Shown: piece by piece, positions 9,305 to 17,717 of the stretch
Position numbering within the stretch: the stretch's first letter is position 1
Layout: every line of letters begins with the position of its first letter
DNA from: Streptomyces sp. NBC_00654
GTDB taxonomy: Bacteria > Actinomycetota > Actinomycetes > Streptomycetales > Streptomycetaceae
Assembly: GCF_026341775.1 (NCBI RefSeq)
Contig: NZ_JAPEOB010000001.1
Coordinates: 3,286,001-3,350,000, forward strand
Reading direction: 5' to 3'
Length of the DNA: 64,000 nucleotides
The notes under the pieces: model-generated
Seen by the model: only the letters and a program-made list of their open reading frames with translations
The model's database searches: none
What the model was told of the DNA's origin: nothing
Made by a program: the position numbers and the translations under genes

Positions 9305-10464
9305 GCCGTGCCCTGCGCGCACCCGGCCCCCGGACGGTCGGTGCGGCCGCCGCACTGGTCGCCGCCGCAGTCGGTGTCGCCCTCGTGGTGACCAGCGTCG
9401 ACGCGCCGGTGTTCACCGGTATCGAACAGGTGCCGCTGCCCGGCGGCGCCGACCTCGGTGACCACCCCTACGAGATCACCGCGGAGTTCGGGGACGTGCT
9501 CAGCCTGGCCCCGCAGTCCTCGGTCAAGGTCAACGACGTCTCGGTCGGCCGCGTCACCAGGATCTCCCTCAGCCCCGACGGCTGGACCGCGAAGGTCACC
9601 ATGCGCGTCAACGGGAAGATCGAACTCCCCGAGAACTCCTACGCGCACCTGGAACAGTCCAGCCTCCTCGGCGAGAAGTTCATCCAGCTCTCACCTCCGC
9701 CGGGCGGGAAGGGCCGGGGCTCCCTCGCCGACGGCGACCGCATCCCGCTCGTCCGCACCAACCGCAACCCGGAGGTCGAGGAGGTGTTCGGCGCCCTGTC
9801 CATGCTCCTCAACGGCGGCGGCGTCAACCAGCTGAAGACCATCACGACCGAGCTGAACAAGGCGCTCGCCGGACAGGAACCACAGGTCCGCTCGATGCTG
9901 AACCGGGTCGACACCCTCGTCACCAACCTGGACGGCCACAAGGAGGACATCACCCAGGCCCTCGACGGCGTCAACCGGCTGGCCACCACCCTCGCCACCC
10001 GCAAACAGGACGTCGGCACCGTTCTCACCGACCTCAGCCCCGGTATGAAGGTCCTGGAGAGACAGCGCGGCTCGCTCCTGACGATGCTGCGCTCCCTCGA
10101 CACGCTCTCCACCGTGGCCGTCGACACGATCAACAAGAGCAAGGCCGACATGATCGCCGACCTCAAGGCCCTCGCCCCGACGCTGAAGGCCCTCGCCGAC
10201 TCCGGCAACGATCTGCCCGACTCCCTCCAGGTGCTGCTCACCTACCCGTTCACCGACGAGGTGCTGCGCGGTGTGAAGGGCGACTACCTCAACGTCTATC
10301 TCGATGTGACGGCACTGCCCGGCACCCAGATCATCCCGGCACTCACCCCCGGCGACCCGGTGCCCCCGCAGCCCACCGCGGGCGGGGGCGGGACACCGGT
10401 CACGGAATCCCTCCCGCTCCCGCTGCCGTCAGTCCCCGAGACCTCGCAGGGGAGCACCCGATGA
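9301..10464 (+). CDS. mceE: MCE-family protein E
   Basis: A 387-residue MCE protein whose start overlaps mceD (ATGA). It has a hydrophobic N-terminus (about residues 13-32) and an MCE core with SSVKVNDVSVGRVTRI. In mycobacteria the fifth MCE protein is usually a lipoprotein, but no lipobox cysteine is visible here, so it is probably anchored by its N-terminal helix. The C-terminus is Pro/Gly-rich. Confidence 0.9.
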   Translation: MSRALRAPGPRTVGAAAALVAAAVGVALVVTSVDAPVFTGIEQVPLPGGADLGDHPYEITAEFGDVLSLAPQSSVKVNDVSVGRVTRISLSPDGWTAKVTMRVNGKIELPENSYAHLEQSSLLGEKFIQLSPPPGGKGRGSLADGDRIPLVRTNRNPEVEEVFGALSMLLNGGGVNQLKTITTELNKALAGQEPQVRSMLNRVDTLVTNLDGHKEDITQALDGVNRLATTLATRKQDVGTVLTDLSPGMKVLERQRGSLLTMLRSLDTLSTVAVDTINKSKADMIADLKALAPTLKALADSGNDLPDSLQVLLTYPFTDEVLRGVKGDYLNVYLDVTALPGTQIIPALTPGDPVPPQPTAGGGGTPVTESLPLPLPSVPETSQGSTR

Positions 10465-11717
10465 TCACCCTCGCCATCCGGCTCAAGAACATCGCCTTCC
10501 TCATCATCGCGGTCCTCGTGCTCGGCTATCTGGGGGTGCGCTACGCCGACCTCGGTCACTACGTCGGACTGCGCAGCTACTACACCGTCACGGTTCAACT
10601 CCCGCAGACCGGCGGCCTGTACACCCACTCCAACGTCACCTACCGGGGTGTCTCCGTCGGCCGGGTCGGACCCATCGAGCTGACCGACGACGGTGTCGAG
10701 GCCGAACTGCGCATCGAGAACGACGCACCGCGCATTCCCGACAGCCTCAAGGCCGTCGTGGCGAACCTCTCCGCGGTCGGCGAGCAGTACGTCGACCTGC
10801 GCCCGACCCGCAGGGAAGGCCCCTTCCTGGGCAACGGTTCGGTGATCGACCAGGCCGACACCACCATCCCCGCGCCGCCCACCGACGTCCTCACCGGCGT
10901 CAACGACCTCGCGGCCTCCGTCGACCTGGAGAACCTGCGTACGGTTGTCGACGAGTTCGGCACCGCGTTCAGCGGCCGCGGCGACGACCTCCAGGTGCTG
11001 CTGGACACCAGCGGCGAGTTCATCGAGGCGGCGGACAGGTCGCTGCCCGTCACCACCAGGCTGATGGCCGACGGCGAGACCGTGCTGCGCACCCAGGCGG
11101 AACAGGGCGAGGCACTGAAGGGCTTCGCCTCCGGCGCCGAGGAACTGGCCGCCGAACTCAAGGGGTCCGACGCCGACCTGCGCCGGCTCATCGCGGCCGC
11201 TCCGGACGCGGCGGGACAGATCAGCGGACTGCTGCGCGACCTCGACCCGGGCTTCGGCATGGTCGTCGCCAACCTCCTCACCACCTCCGAGGTCGCCGTC
11301 ACCCGCCAGCGCGGCCTGGAGGAACTCCTGGTGAAGCTGCCCGCCGTCGCCGCGGCGGGCGCGACAGCGGTGGACAAGGACGGCGCCCGGTTCGGGATGT
11401 CCGTCACCTTCTTCGAACCACTGCCCTGCACCGCCGGATACGGCGCGACGGTCTACCGCAACGGACTCGACACCTCGGCAGCGCCGCCGGTCAACACCAA
11501 GGCCCGCTGCACCTCGTCGCCCGGCACGGGCATCAACGTACGGGGCAGCGCGAACGCCCCCAAGGGCGGCCCCGTGCCGGAGCCGGCCACCGCGGGCCAG
11601 GTGTTCCGGGGCACGGACGCGGCCCACCGGCTGCCCGGAGCGCCGGGCGTCACGGCACGGAGCACGCCCCAGGCCGACGGCATGGCCGGACTGCTGGGAC
11701 TGGGAGGGGACGAATGA
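10461..11717 (+). CDS. mceF: MCE-family protein F
   Basis: A 418-residue MCE protein, the last of the six. It has an N-terminal membrane helix (IAFLIIAVLVLGYLGV), an MCE core (YTHSNVTYRGVSVGRV), a helical middle and a disordered C-terminal 100 residues. It overlaps mceE and the next gene by 4 nt at both ends. Confidence 0.9.
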   Translation: MITLAIRLKNIAFLIIAVLVLGYLGVRYADLGHYVGLRSYYTVTVQLPQTGGLYTHSNVTYRGVSVGRVGPIELTDDGVEAELRIENDAPRIPDSLKAVVANLSAVGEQYVDLRPTRREGPFLGNGSVIDQADTTIPAPPTDVLTGVNDLAASVDLENLRTVVDEFGTAFSGRGDDLQVLLDTSGEFIEAADRSLPVTTRLMADGETVLRTQAEQGEALKGFASGAEELAAELKGSDADLRRLIAAAPDAAGQISGLLRDLDPGFGMVVANLLTTSEVAVTRQRGLEELLVKLPAVAAAGATAVDKDGARFGMSVTFFEPLPCTAGYGATVYRNGLDTSAAPPVNTKARCTSSPGTGINVRGSANAPKGGPVPEPATAGQVFRGTDAAHRLPGAPGVTARSTPQADGMAGLLGLGGDE

Positions 11718-12226
11718 AACGCGGCGCCACCGGCTGGGCCGTCCTGCTCGTCGCCGCACTCGTCTGCGGACTCGGCGGCTGGTCGTACGCGCGGGCGCGC
11801 GGCGACGACACCCTCGCGTACGCCAAGAGCCGCGACAGCGCGCTCTCCGAAGGGCGCCGGCACCTCGCCACGCTGAACAGCCTGGACGGCACGAGCGCCG
11901 GGAGCGTGAACACCGGGCTGCGCGCCTGGCTGGACTCCTCGGCCGGTCCGCTGCACGAGGAGCTGAAACGGACCCGGAAGACGGACGCGAGCGAGCTGAC
12001 CGCGTCCGGGACCACGGCACGCGCCGAGGTCACCGACGCCGCGCTCACCGCACTCGACGACCGGACCGGCACGGCGCGGCTGATCGCGACCGTCGACATC
12101 GAGGTCACCCCGCGCACCGGCAGGGCGGGAACCCAGCGCAAACGTTTCGAGGCCACCCTCGACAGAACGGCGGACGGCTGGAAGGTCGGGGTACTCACGC
12201 CGATCGGGGTCGGGGGCGTCGGATGA
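11714..12226 (+). CDS. Mce-associated membrane protein, type A copy 1
   Basis: A 170-residue single-pass membrane protein. The transmembrane helix is at about residues 8-24, followed by a helical stalk (AYAKSRDSAL) and an NTF2-like C-terminal domain, the layout of Mce-associated (Mas) proteins. In mycobacteria Mas proteins stabilise the MCE complex. It matches the protein at 12960-13490 in size, order and motifs (AYA-x2-RD-x-AL, LDDR-GxA). Start and stop both form ATGA overlaps, and GGGAGGGGACGA precedes the start. Confidence 0.85.
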   Translation: MKRGATGWAVLLVAALVCGLGGWSYARARGDDTLAYAKSRDSALSEGRRHLATLNSLDGTSAGSVNTGLRAWLDSSAGPLHEELKRTRKTDASELTASGTTARAEVTDAALTALDDRTGTARLIATVDIEVTPRTGRAGTQRKRFEATLDRTADGWKVGVLTPIGVGGVG

Positions 12227-12900
12227 GGCAGCGGGGAGGGACGGCGACGGTGAACAGCACGGGCACCAGGGACGGGCAGCGCGACGGCATCGAGGACAGT
12301 GCCGGGCAGGACGCCGAGGACGGCGGCGCGGAGCGGGACGGGGCGGCGGCTCAGGAGCCGAAGCAACCGCCGGGGGCCGGTGACCCGGCGCCCCGGGGCG
12401 GCCGCGGATGGCCCCGGGTCCTCGGCGCGGTCCTGGTGTGCGCGCTGCTCGCGGCTGGCGTCCTGCTCTTCGCCGGGGGACAGCGGCTGCGGGACACCCC
12501 CGCCACGTCCAACCGCGCCCTGACCGACTCCGCCGCCACCAGCCGGGTGGTGGGCGATGTCAGCAACGCGCTCGGCAAGGTCTTCTCGTACAGCCCGCGG
12601 GCCACCGCCGTCACCAAGGAGTCGGCGAAGGAGGTCCTGGCGGGAAAGGCGCTCCAGCAGTACGCGGCGCTGTTCGGCCAGGTCGAGAAGCAGGCCACCG
12701 ACCAGAGACTCACACTCACCACGCATGTCGTACGCGCCGGAGTGACCCGGCTGACCGACAGCAGCGCCCATCTGCTCGTCCTCCTGGACCAGGTCTACGA
12801 GCGCGAGGGAAAGGCCGCCACCACGGCGGCCGCACAGCTCTCGGTGACCGCCGAACTCCGGGACGGACGCTGGCGAATCGTCGGGATCACCTCCAGATAG
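12223..12900 (+). CDS. Mce-associated membrane protein, type B copy 1
   Basis: A 225-residue protein with a long, disordered, charged cytoplasmic N-terminus (about 60 residues), one transmembrane helix (VLVCALLAAGVLLFAG) and an extracytoplasmic NTF2-like domain (ALTDSAATSRVVGDVSNALGKVFSY motif region). ATG 12223 forms an ATGA overlap with the previous gene. GTG 12250 has a better ribosome binding site (GGGGAGGGA) and would remove nine residues, so the start is uncertain. It is paired with the protein at 13530. Confidence 0.82.
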   Translation: MRQRGGTATVNSTGTRDGQRDGIEDSAGQDAEDGGAERDGAAAQEPKQPPGAGDPAPRGGRGWPRVLGAVLVCALLAAGVLLFAGGQRLRDTPATSNRALTDSAATSRVVGDVSNALGKVFSYSPRATAVTKESAKEVLAGKALQQYAALFGQVEKQATDQRLTLTTHVVRAGVTRLTDSSAHLLVLLDQVYEREGKAATTAAAQLSVTAELRDGRWRIVGITSR

Positions 12901-12959
12901 CGCACGCAGGCAACGCACACAGGATCGGATCGGCACAGCCGGCAGGGGAGAGGCACGCA

Positions 12960-13490
12960 ATGGCACGGGTACGGACGACGGGGAATGTGCTGGTGACGGT
13001 GGCGATCGCGCTCACGGCCGTGGCGGCCGTCGCGGCGGGCTGGGGCGGCTGGTCCCGGTACGACGCCTCCCACGACGACTCGGCGGCGTACGCGCAGGCC
13101 CGCGACGACGCCCTGGCCGCGGGCGAACAGGCGGTACAGAACATGAACACCCTCGACCACCGGAAGCTGGAACAGGGGCTGGACAGCTGGGAGAGCTCCA
13201 CCACCGGCGATCTGCACAAGCAACTCATCGACGGACGGGACGAGTTCGTGAAGCAGATCGAGGCGGCGAAGACGGTCAGCACCGCCAAGGTCCTCTCCGG
13301 CGCGGTCACCGAGCTCGACGACCGGGCCGGCCGGGCCGGAGTCATGGTGGCGGTCCGGGTCACCGTGACCGCGCCGAAGGGCGAGCCCGCGGTGAAGGAG
13401 AGCCGGATGCTCGGACAGCTCACCCGGACCTCGCAGGGATGGAAGCTCAGCGCCCTCGGCCAGGCGCCCGTCGGCAACACCGCCGGCTGA
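12960..13490 (+). CDS. Mce-associated membrane protein, type A copy 2
   Basis: A 176-residue single-pass membrane protein, homologous to the 170-residue protein at 11714. The N-terminal helix is VTVAIALTAVAAVAAGWGGW, followed by AYAQARDDALAAG and the LDDRAGRAGVMVAV strand region. ATG 12960 is preceded by CAGGGGAGAGG. The reading frame is open much further upstream, but that part is a shadow of the previous gene. It is the second A unit of an A-B-A-B tandem. Confidence 0.85.
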   Translation: MARVRTTGNVLVTVAIALTAVAAVAAGWGGWSRYDASHDDSAAYAQARDDALAAGEQAVQNMNTLDHRKLEQGLDSWESSTTGDLHKQLIDGRDEFVKQIEAAKTVSTAKVLSGAVTELDDRAGRAGVMVAVRVTVTAPKGEPAVKESRMLGQLTRTSQGWKLSALGQAPVGNTAG

Positions 13491-13529
13491 CGACCCCCGC
13501 CCCCGACCGCCCCCGAGAGGATCCCGGAC

Positions 13530-14246
13530 ATGTCGACGACCCGTCACCTCGTCAACCGTCAGCGCCGGCTGGCCACCGCCGCCGCGGAACGCACCACCAC
13601 ACCCACCACCGCCACCGCGTCCGTCACTCCCACGCCGCCGGAACCGGACGGGACGGCCGGACCGCCGCCGGAGGAGACCGGGGCGGAGCCCGCGGCCGAG
13701 CCGGAGAGCCGGCCGAAGCGCCGGCCACCGCGCCTGCGGATCCGGCTGCCCGCCATCCTGTGCGCGGCGACCGTGCTCCTCGGCGCCTTCGCCGCCTGGG
13801 CGTTCACCTCCGCCGGGAGCCTGCGCGGGGAGCCGTCCCGGCAGAACACCGCGCTCACCGACATCGGCCGCACCAGCGAGGTGAAGGGCCAGATCACCGA
13901 GGCGGTCGGCGCCGTCTTCTCGTACGACTACGCCTCGCCCGCCAAGGCCGACCGCGCCGCGCGGACCTACCTCGTCGGCAAGGCGGTGGGACAGCACGAG
14001 AACATGCTCGCCGAGGTACGGGCGCAGGCGCCGAAGCAGAAGCTCGTCCTCACCACGACGGTCACCGAGAGCGGGGTGGAGGTCCTCGACGGCGACCGGG
14101 CCCGGCTGCTGATCTTCGCCGACCAGAGCAACACCCGTACCGGCAAGGCCGAGGAGACCACGTACGCGGCGGCCATGTTCGCCGTGGACGCCGTCCGGCG
14201 GGGCGACACCTGGCGGATCGCCGCCATCGACACCTTCACGCAGTGA
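13530..14246 (+). CDS. Mce-associated membrane protein, type B copy 2
   Basis: A 238-residue protein with a disordered Pro/Glu-rich N-terminus (about 75 residues), one transmembrane helix (AILCAATVLLGAFAAWAF) and an extracytoplasmic NTF2-like domain. It shares NTALTDIGRTSEVKGQI and AVGAVFSY-type motifs with the 225-residue protein at 12223, so it is its tandem paralogue. AGAGGA lies before the ATG. It is still co-directional with the mce operon, 39 nt after the preceding gene. Confidence 0.84.
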   Translation: MSTTRHLVNRQRRLATAAAERTTTPTTATASVTPTPPEPDGTAGPPPEETGAEPAAEPESRPKRRPPRLRIRLPAILCAATVLLGAFAAWAFTSAGSLRGEPSRQNTALTDIGRTSEVKGQITEAVGAVFSYDYASPAKADRAARTYLVGKAVGQHENMLAEVRAQAPKQKLVLTTTVTESGVEVLDGDRARLLIFADQSNTRTGKAEETTYAAAMFAVDAVRRGDTWRIAAIDTFTQ

Positions 14247-14266
14247 CCCGGGGGAGGGGAGCACAC

Positions 14267-15475
14267 ATGAGGTTCAACGGCACCGTACGCCGCGGACTCA
14301 CCACGACGGCCACGGCCGTCGCCGCGATGGCCGCGCTCACCGCGTCCCAGGCGCCGGGATTCGCCGGCCCGGCGCAGCCCGAGAAGACCGCCGCCGCGGA
14401 CGACGTGGTGTGGACCCAGGTGCCCAACGACGACTCCTACCACACCGAACTGCCGCCGCTGAAGACCCCGAAGCCGCCGGAGCCGGGGACGCGACGGAGT
14501 CCGGCGGTCACCACCTCATGGGCCGAGGCCGGTATCCCGGCCACCGTGCTGGCGGCCTACCGCAAGGCCGAGAGCGCCCTCGGCCGGAGCGACGCGGGCT
14601 GCGGACTGCCGTGGCAGCTGCTCGCGGCGATCGGCAAGGTCGAGTCGGGCCAGGCCCGCGGCGGCCGCGTCGACGCCCGCGGCACCACGCTCACCCCGAT
14701 CCTGGGCCCCGTGCTCGACGGGGCGGGCTTCGCCATGATCCGGGACACCGACAACGGGGCGTACGACGGCGACAGCACCTACGACCGGGCGGTCGGCCCG
14801 ATGCAGTTCATCCCCTCCACCTGGGCGCACTGGGGCAAGGACGGCAACGGCGACGGCCGGGAGGATCCGAACAACATCTTCGACGCGGCCCTCGCGGCCG
14901 GGCACTACCTCTGCGCCGGGACCCGCGATCTGTCCGTGCCGGGCGATCTGGACCGGGCGATCCTCAGCTACAACCACTCGGACACCTATCTGCGCACCGT
15001 GCTGTCGTGGCTGGAGTTCTACCGCAAGGGCACGCACCCGGTGGCCGACGGCAGGGGCGTGATCCCGAAGAGCCCCGGGGCGGGCGGACCGGCCGGGCCC
15101 AAGGCCCCCGTCGGCGGTCCCGGCAGTCCGGGCAAGGGCGGCGGCATCGTCATCGGACCGCAGCCCACCCGCACCCCCGGCCCCTCCGCCTCGCCCCGCC
15201 CCACGGACACCGGTTCACCGGGCCCGAGCCCCTCTCCGACCGGTACGGGTCCCACGGACCCCGGGCCCAGCCCCGACCCGAGCGGGACGGGCCCCACGGA
15301 CCCCGGGCCCAGCCCCGATCCGACCGGCACGCCCACCGGCCCCGGACCCACCGACCCCGGCTGCCCCACGGACTCCCCGTCACCCGACCCGTCCGACCCC
15401 ACGCCGGCGCCGGACCCCAGCGACACCGAGGACCCCTGCGCCACGCCGACGGGCGTGCCGGAGTCAGCCGCCTGA
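14267..15475 (+). CDS. Secreted lytic murein transglycosylase with Pro-rich tail
   Basis: A 402-residue exported protein that probably cleaves peptidoglycan glycan strands. It has a signal peptide (about residues 1-33) and an SLT/MltB-like domain (about 85-260). The likely catalytic acid is E126 in AIGKVESGQ, with GPMQFIPSTWAHWG and an ILSYNHSDTYL motif following. A Gly/Pro/Ser/Thr tail (about 270-402) has near-repeats of TDPGPSPDPSGTG, probably a cell-wall-spanning linker. ATG 14267 is preceded by GGGGGAGGGGA. It is the last gene of the mce transcript and may open the wall for the importer. Its 3' end overlaps the convergent ligase gene by 12 nt. Confidence 0.87.
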   Translation: MRFNGTVRRGLTTTATAVAAMAALTASQAPGFAGPAQPEKTAAADDVVWTQVPNDDSYHTELPPLKTPKPPEPGTRRSPAVTTSWAEAGIPATVLAAYRKAESALGRSDAGCGLPWQLLAAIGKVESGQARGGRVDARGTTLTPILGPVLDGAGFAMIRDTDNGAYDGDSTYDRAVGPMQFIPSTWAHWGKDGNGDGREDPNNIFDAALAAGHYLCAGTRDLSVPGDLDRAILSYNHSDTYLRTVLSWLEFYRKGTHPVADGRGVIPKSPGAGGPAGPKAPVGGPGSPGKGGGIVIGPQPTRTPGPSASPRPTDTGSPGPSPSPTGTGPTDPGPSPDPSGTGPTDPGPSPDPTGTPTGPGPTDPGCPTDSPSPDPSDPTPAPDPSDTEDPCATPTGVPESAA

Positions 15476-16525
15476 CAGCACCTCGGCCAGGTCGTAGCGC
15501 ACCACTTCCTCCAGCTGCCCGTATGTGCAGCCGGAGGGGGTGCGGTCCGGACGCCAGCGCCGGAACTGCGTGGTGTGCCGGAACCGGTCGCCCTCCATGT
15601 GGTCGTACGCCACCTCGCAGACCCGCTCCGGGCGCAGCGGCACCCAGGACTGGTCCTTCTTGCCCGACCAGCGGTTCTGCGTCCCGGGCAGCCGCGCGCC
15701 CTCGTGTGCCGCCGCGTCCGCCCAGGCGGCCCACGGATGGTCGGCGAAGGCGGTGCGCAGCGGTTCCAGTTCCCCGGCCAGCTCCGCGCGCCGTTTCATC
15801 GGGAACGCCGCGCAGACCCCGACGTGCTGGAGGAAGCCCTCGGAGTCGTACAGGCCGAGCAGCAGCGAGCCGACGACCGGACCGCTCTTGTGCGTCCGGT
15901 ACCCAGCGACCACGCAGTCCGCCGTCCGCTCGTGCTTGATCTTGAACATCACCCGGGTGTCCGGCCGGTAGGGCAGATCGAGCGGTTTGGCCACGACACC
16001 GTCGAGCCCGGCGCCCTCGTACCGCTCGAACCACTGCCGGGCGACGTCGGGATCGGTGGTCGCCGGGGCGAGGTGCACGGGCGGCGCGGCATCGGCGAGC
16101 GCCGCCTCCAGCACGGACCGGCGGTCCGCCTGGGAGGTGCTGAGCAGCGAATCGTCGTTCACCGCGAGGATGTCGAAGGCGATCAGGCTGGCCGGGGTCT
16201 GCTCGGCCAGCATCCGTACCCGTGAATCCGCCGGATGGATGCGCTCGCTCAGCCGGTCGAAGTCCAGGCGCCCCTCATGGGCGACGACGATCTCCCCGTC
16301 GATCACACAACGGGGCGGCAGGCTGTCGCGGAACGCCGTGACCAGCTCGGGGAAGTAGCGGGTGAGCGGTTTGCCGGTGCGGCTGCCGATCACCACCTCG
16401 TCGCCGTCCCGGTGCACGATCGCGCGGTAGCCGTCCCACTTCGCCTCGTACTGCATGCCCGGCGGGATCGTGGAAACGGACTTGGCGAGCATCGGCTTCA
16501 CGGGTGGCATCACCGGCAGGTCCAT
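15464..16525 (-). CDS. ATP-dependent DNA ligase (LigD ligase-domain type)
   Basis: A 353-residue stand-alone ligase of the bacterial NHEJ class. The nucleotidyl-lysine motif is EAKWDGYR with K29. Motif III-like and motif IV/V regions follow (CVIDGEIV; GVVAKPLDLPYRPDTR and MFKIKHERTADCVV), then an OB-fold domain (about 215-345). It seals breaks using ATP, probably after the Ku and polymerase steps. ATG 16525 (MDLPVMPPVK) is chosen because a longer frame upstream crosses the divergent promoter. It diverges from the polymerase gene with only 76 bp between. No ku gene is in this window. Confidence 0.9.
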   Translation of the reverse strand: MDLPVMPPVKPMLAKSVSTIPPGMQYEAKWDGYRAIVHRDGDEVVIGSRTGKPLTRYFPELVTAFRDSLPPRCVIDGEIVVAHEGRLDFDRLSERIHPADSRVRMLAEQTPASLIAFDILAVNDDSLLSTSQADRRSVLEAALADAAPPVHLAPATTDPDVARQWFERYEGAGLDGVVAKPLDLPYRPDTRVMFKIKHERTADCVVAGYRTHKSGPVVGSLLLGLYDSEGFLQHVGVCAAFPMKRRAELAGELEPLRTAFADHPWAAWADAAAHEGARLPGTQNRWSGKKDQSWVPLRPERVCEVAYDHMEGDRFRHTTQFRRWRPDRTPSGCTYGQLEEVVRYDLAEVLSGG

Positions 16526-16601
16526 GGCCCGATTGTTGCCCACGCACCGCCCCCCGTCTCCCGATATGCGGCATATGTGCGACCGGCCTACGGTGGCCGT
16601 C
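16526..16601. promoter_or_regulatory. Divergent promoter between ligase and polymerase genes
   Basis: Only 76 bp separate the two start codons. On the plus strand TACGGT (16589-16594) lies 7 nt before the ATG and no ribosome binding site is visible, which suggests a leaderless mRNA. A CATATG palindrome with flanking GCGGCATATGTGCG sits at about 16567-16580. The pair is probably co-regulated. Confidence 0.45.
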
Positions 16602-17663
16602 ATGGGAGCAGCGGTGGAACTGGACGCAGACGGACGAGCCGTACGGCTGTCCAACCCGGACAAGGTGTACTTCCCCGAGAAGGGCTACACCAAGAGGGAC
16701 GTGGCCGAGTACTTCCTCGCCGTGGGGTCCGGCATCACCCGCGCCCTGCGCGACCGGCCGACCACGCTCCAGCGCTTCGTGGACGGTGTCGAAGGGGACT
16801 TCTTCTACCAGAAGCGCGCGCCGAAGAACCTCCCCGACTGGATTCCGACGGCCAGGATCGCCTTCCCCAGCGGGCGCCCCGCCGACGAGATCAGCCCGAC
16901 CGGACTCGCCGCCGTGATCTGGGCGGCCAACCTCGGCACCCTCACCTTCCACCCCTGGCCGGTACGGAGCGCCGACACCGACCATCCCGACGAACTGCGC
17001 ATCGACCTCGACCCGCAGCCCGGCACCGACTACGCCGACGCCGTCACCGCCGCCCATGAACTGCGCTCCGTCCTCGACGACCACGGGCTGCGCGGCTGGC
17101 CCAAGACCTCCGGCGGCCGCGGCATCCATGTGTTCGTGCCCATCGCGCCCGAGTGGAGCTTCACCGAGGTGCGGCGCGCGACCATCGCCGCCGGACGCGA
17201 ACTGGAACGGCGTATGCCGGAGCGGGTGACGACCGCCTGGTGGAAGGAGGAGCGCGGCGAGCGGATCTTCGTCGACTTCAACCAGACGGCCCGCGACCGC
17301 ACCATCGCCTCCGCCTACTCCGTACGGCCCTTCCCGCACGCCCCGGTCTCCGCCCCGTTGCGCTGGGAGGAGATCGACGAGGCCGAGCCCCGGGACTTCG
17401 ACATCAGGACACTGCCGGTGCGCTACGCCGAACTCGGCGACGTCCACGCCGACATGGACGAGCACGCGTTCCGGCTGGACGCGCTGCTGGAGCTCGCGGA
17501 GCGCGACGAGAAGGAGCGCGGGCTGGGTGACATGCCCTACCCGCCGGAGTATCCGAAGATGCCCGGCGAACCGAAGCGCGTGCAGCCCAGCCGTGCCCGG
17601 CACGAGGACGGCGAGGGCGGTGCTCACGGGGACGGCGGCGACGGCGACGGCGACGGGGTATGA
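16602..17663 (+). CDS. LigD-type primase/polymerase (PolDom)
   Basis: A 353-residue archaeo-eukaryotic primase-like polymerase used in NHEJ to fill gaps at broken ends. Metal-binding aspartates are D135 and D137 (RIDLDPQPG) and D225 (RIFVDFNQ). These positions are within two residues of the acidic triad of the M. tuberculosis LigD polymerase domain. The SGGRGIHVFVP motif (170-180) binds nucleotide. The C-terminus is a low-complexity Gly/Asp tail. ATG 16602 is chosen from the family N-terminus (LSNPDKVYFPEKGYTK). The ligase partner is encoded divergently rather than fused. Confidence 0.9.
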   Translation: MGAAVELDADGRAVRLSNPDKVYFPEKGYTKRDVAEYFLAVGSGITRALRDRPTTLQRFVDGVEGDFFYQKRAPKNLPDWIPTARIAFPSGRPADEISPTGLAAVIWAANLGTLTFHPWPVRSADTDHPDELRIDLDPQPGTDYADAVTAAHELRSVLDDHGLRGWPKTSGGRGIHVFVPIAPEWSFTEVRRATIAAGRELERRMPERVTTAWWKEERGERIFVDFNQTARDRTIASAYSVRPFPHAPVSAPLRWEEIDEAEPRDFDIRTLPVRYAELGDVHADMDEHAFRLDALLELAERDEKERGLGDMPYPPEYPKMPGEPKRVQPSRARHEDGEGGAHGDGGDGDGDGV

Positions 17664-17717
17664 GCGGAACGGGCCGCGACCACACGCCGGAGCATGCGGC
17701 CGCGACCGGCTGAGGCT

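Noticed and set aside
15180..15440. Repetitive G+C-rich DNA at the end of the transglycosylase gene
   Set aside because: It encodes the Pro/Ser/Thr-rich tail; the imperfect repeats follow the codons and are not a mobile or CRISPR element.
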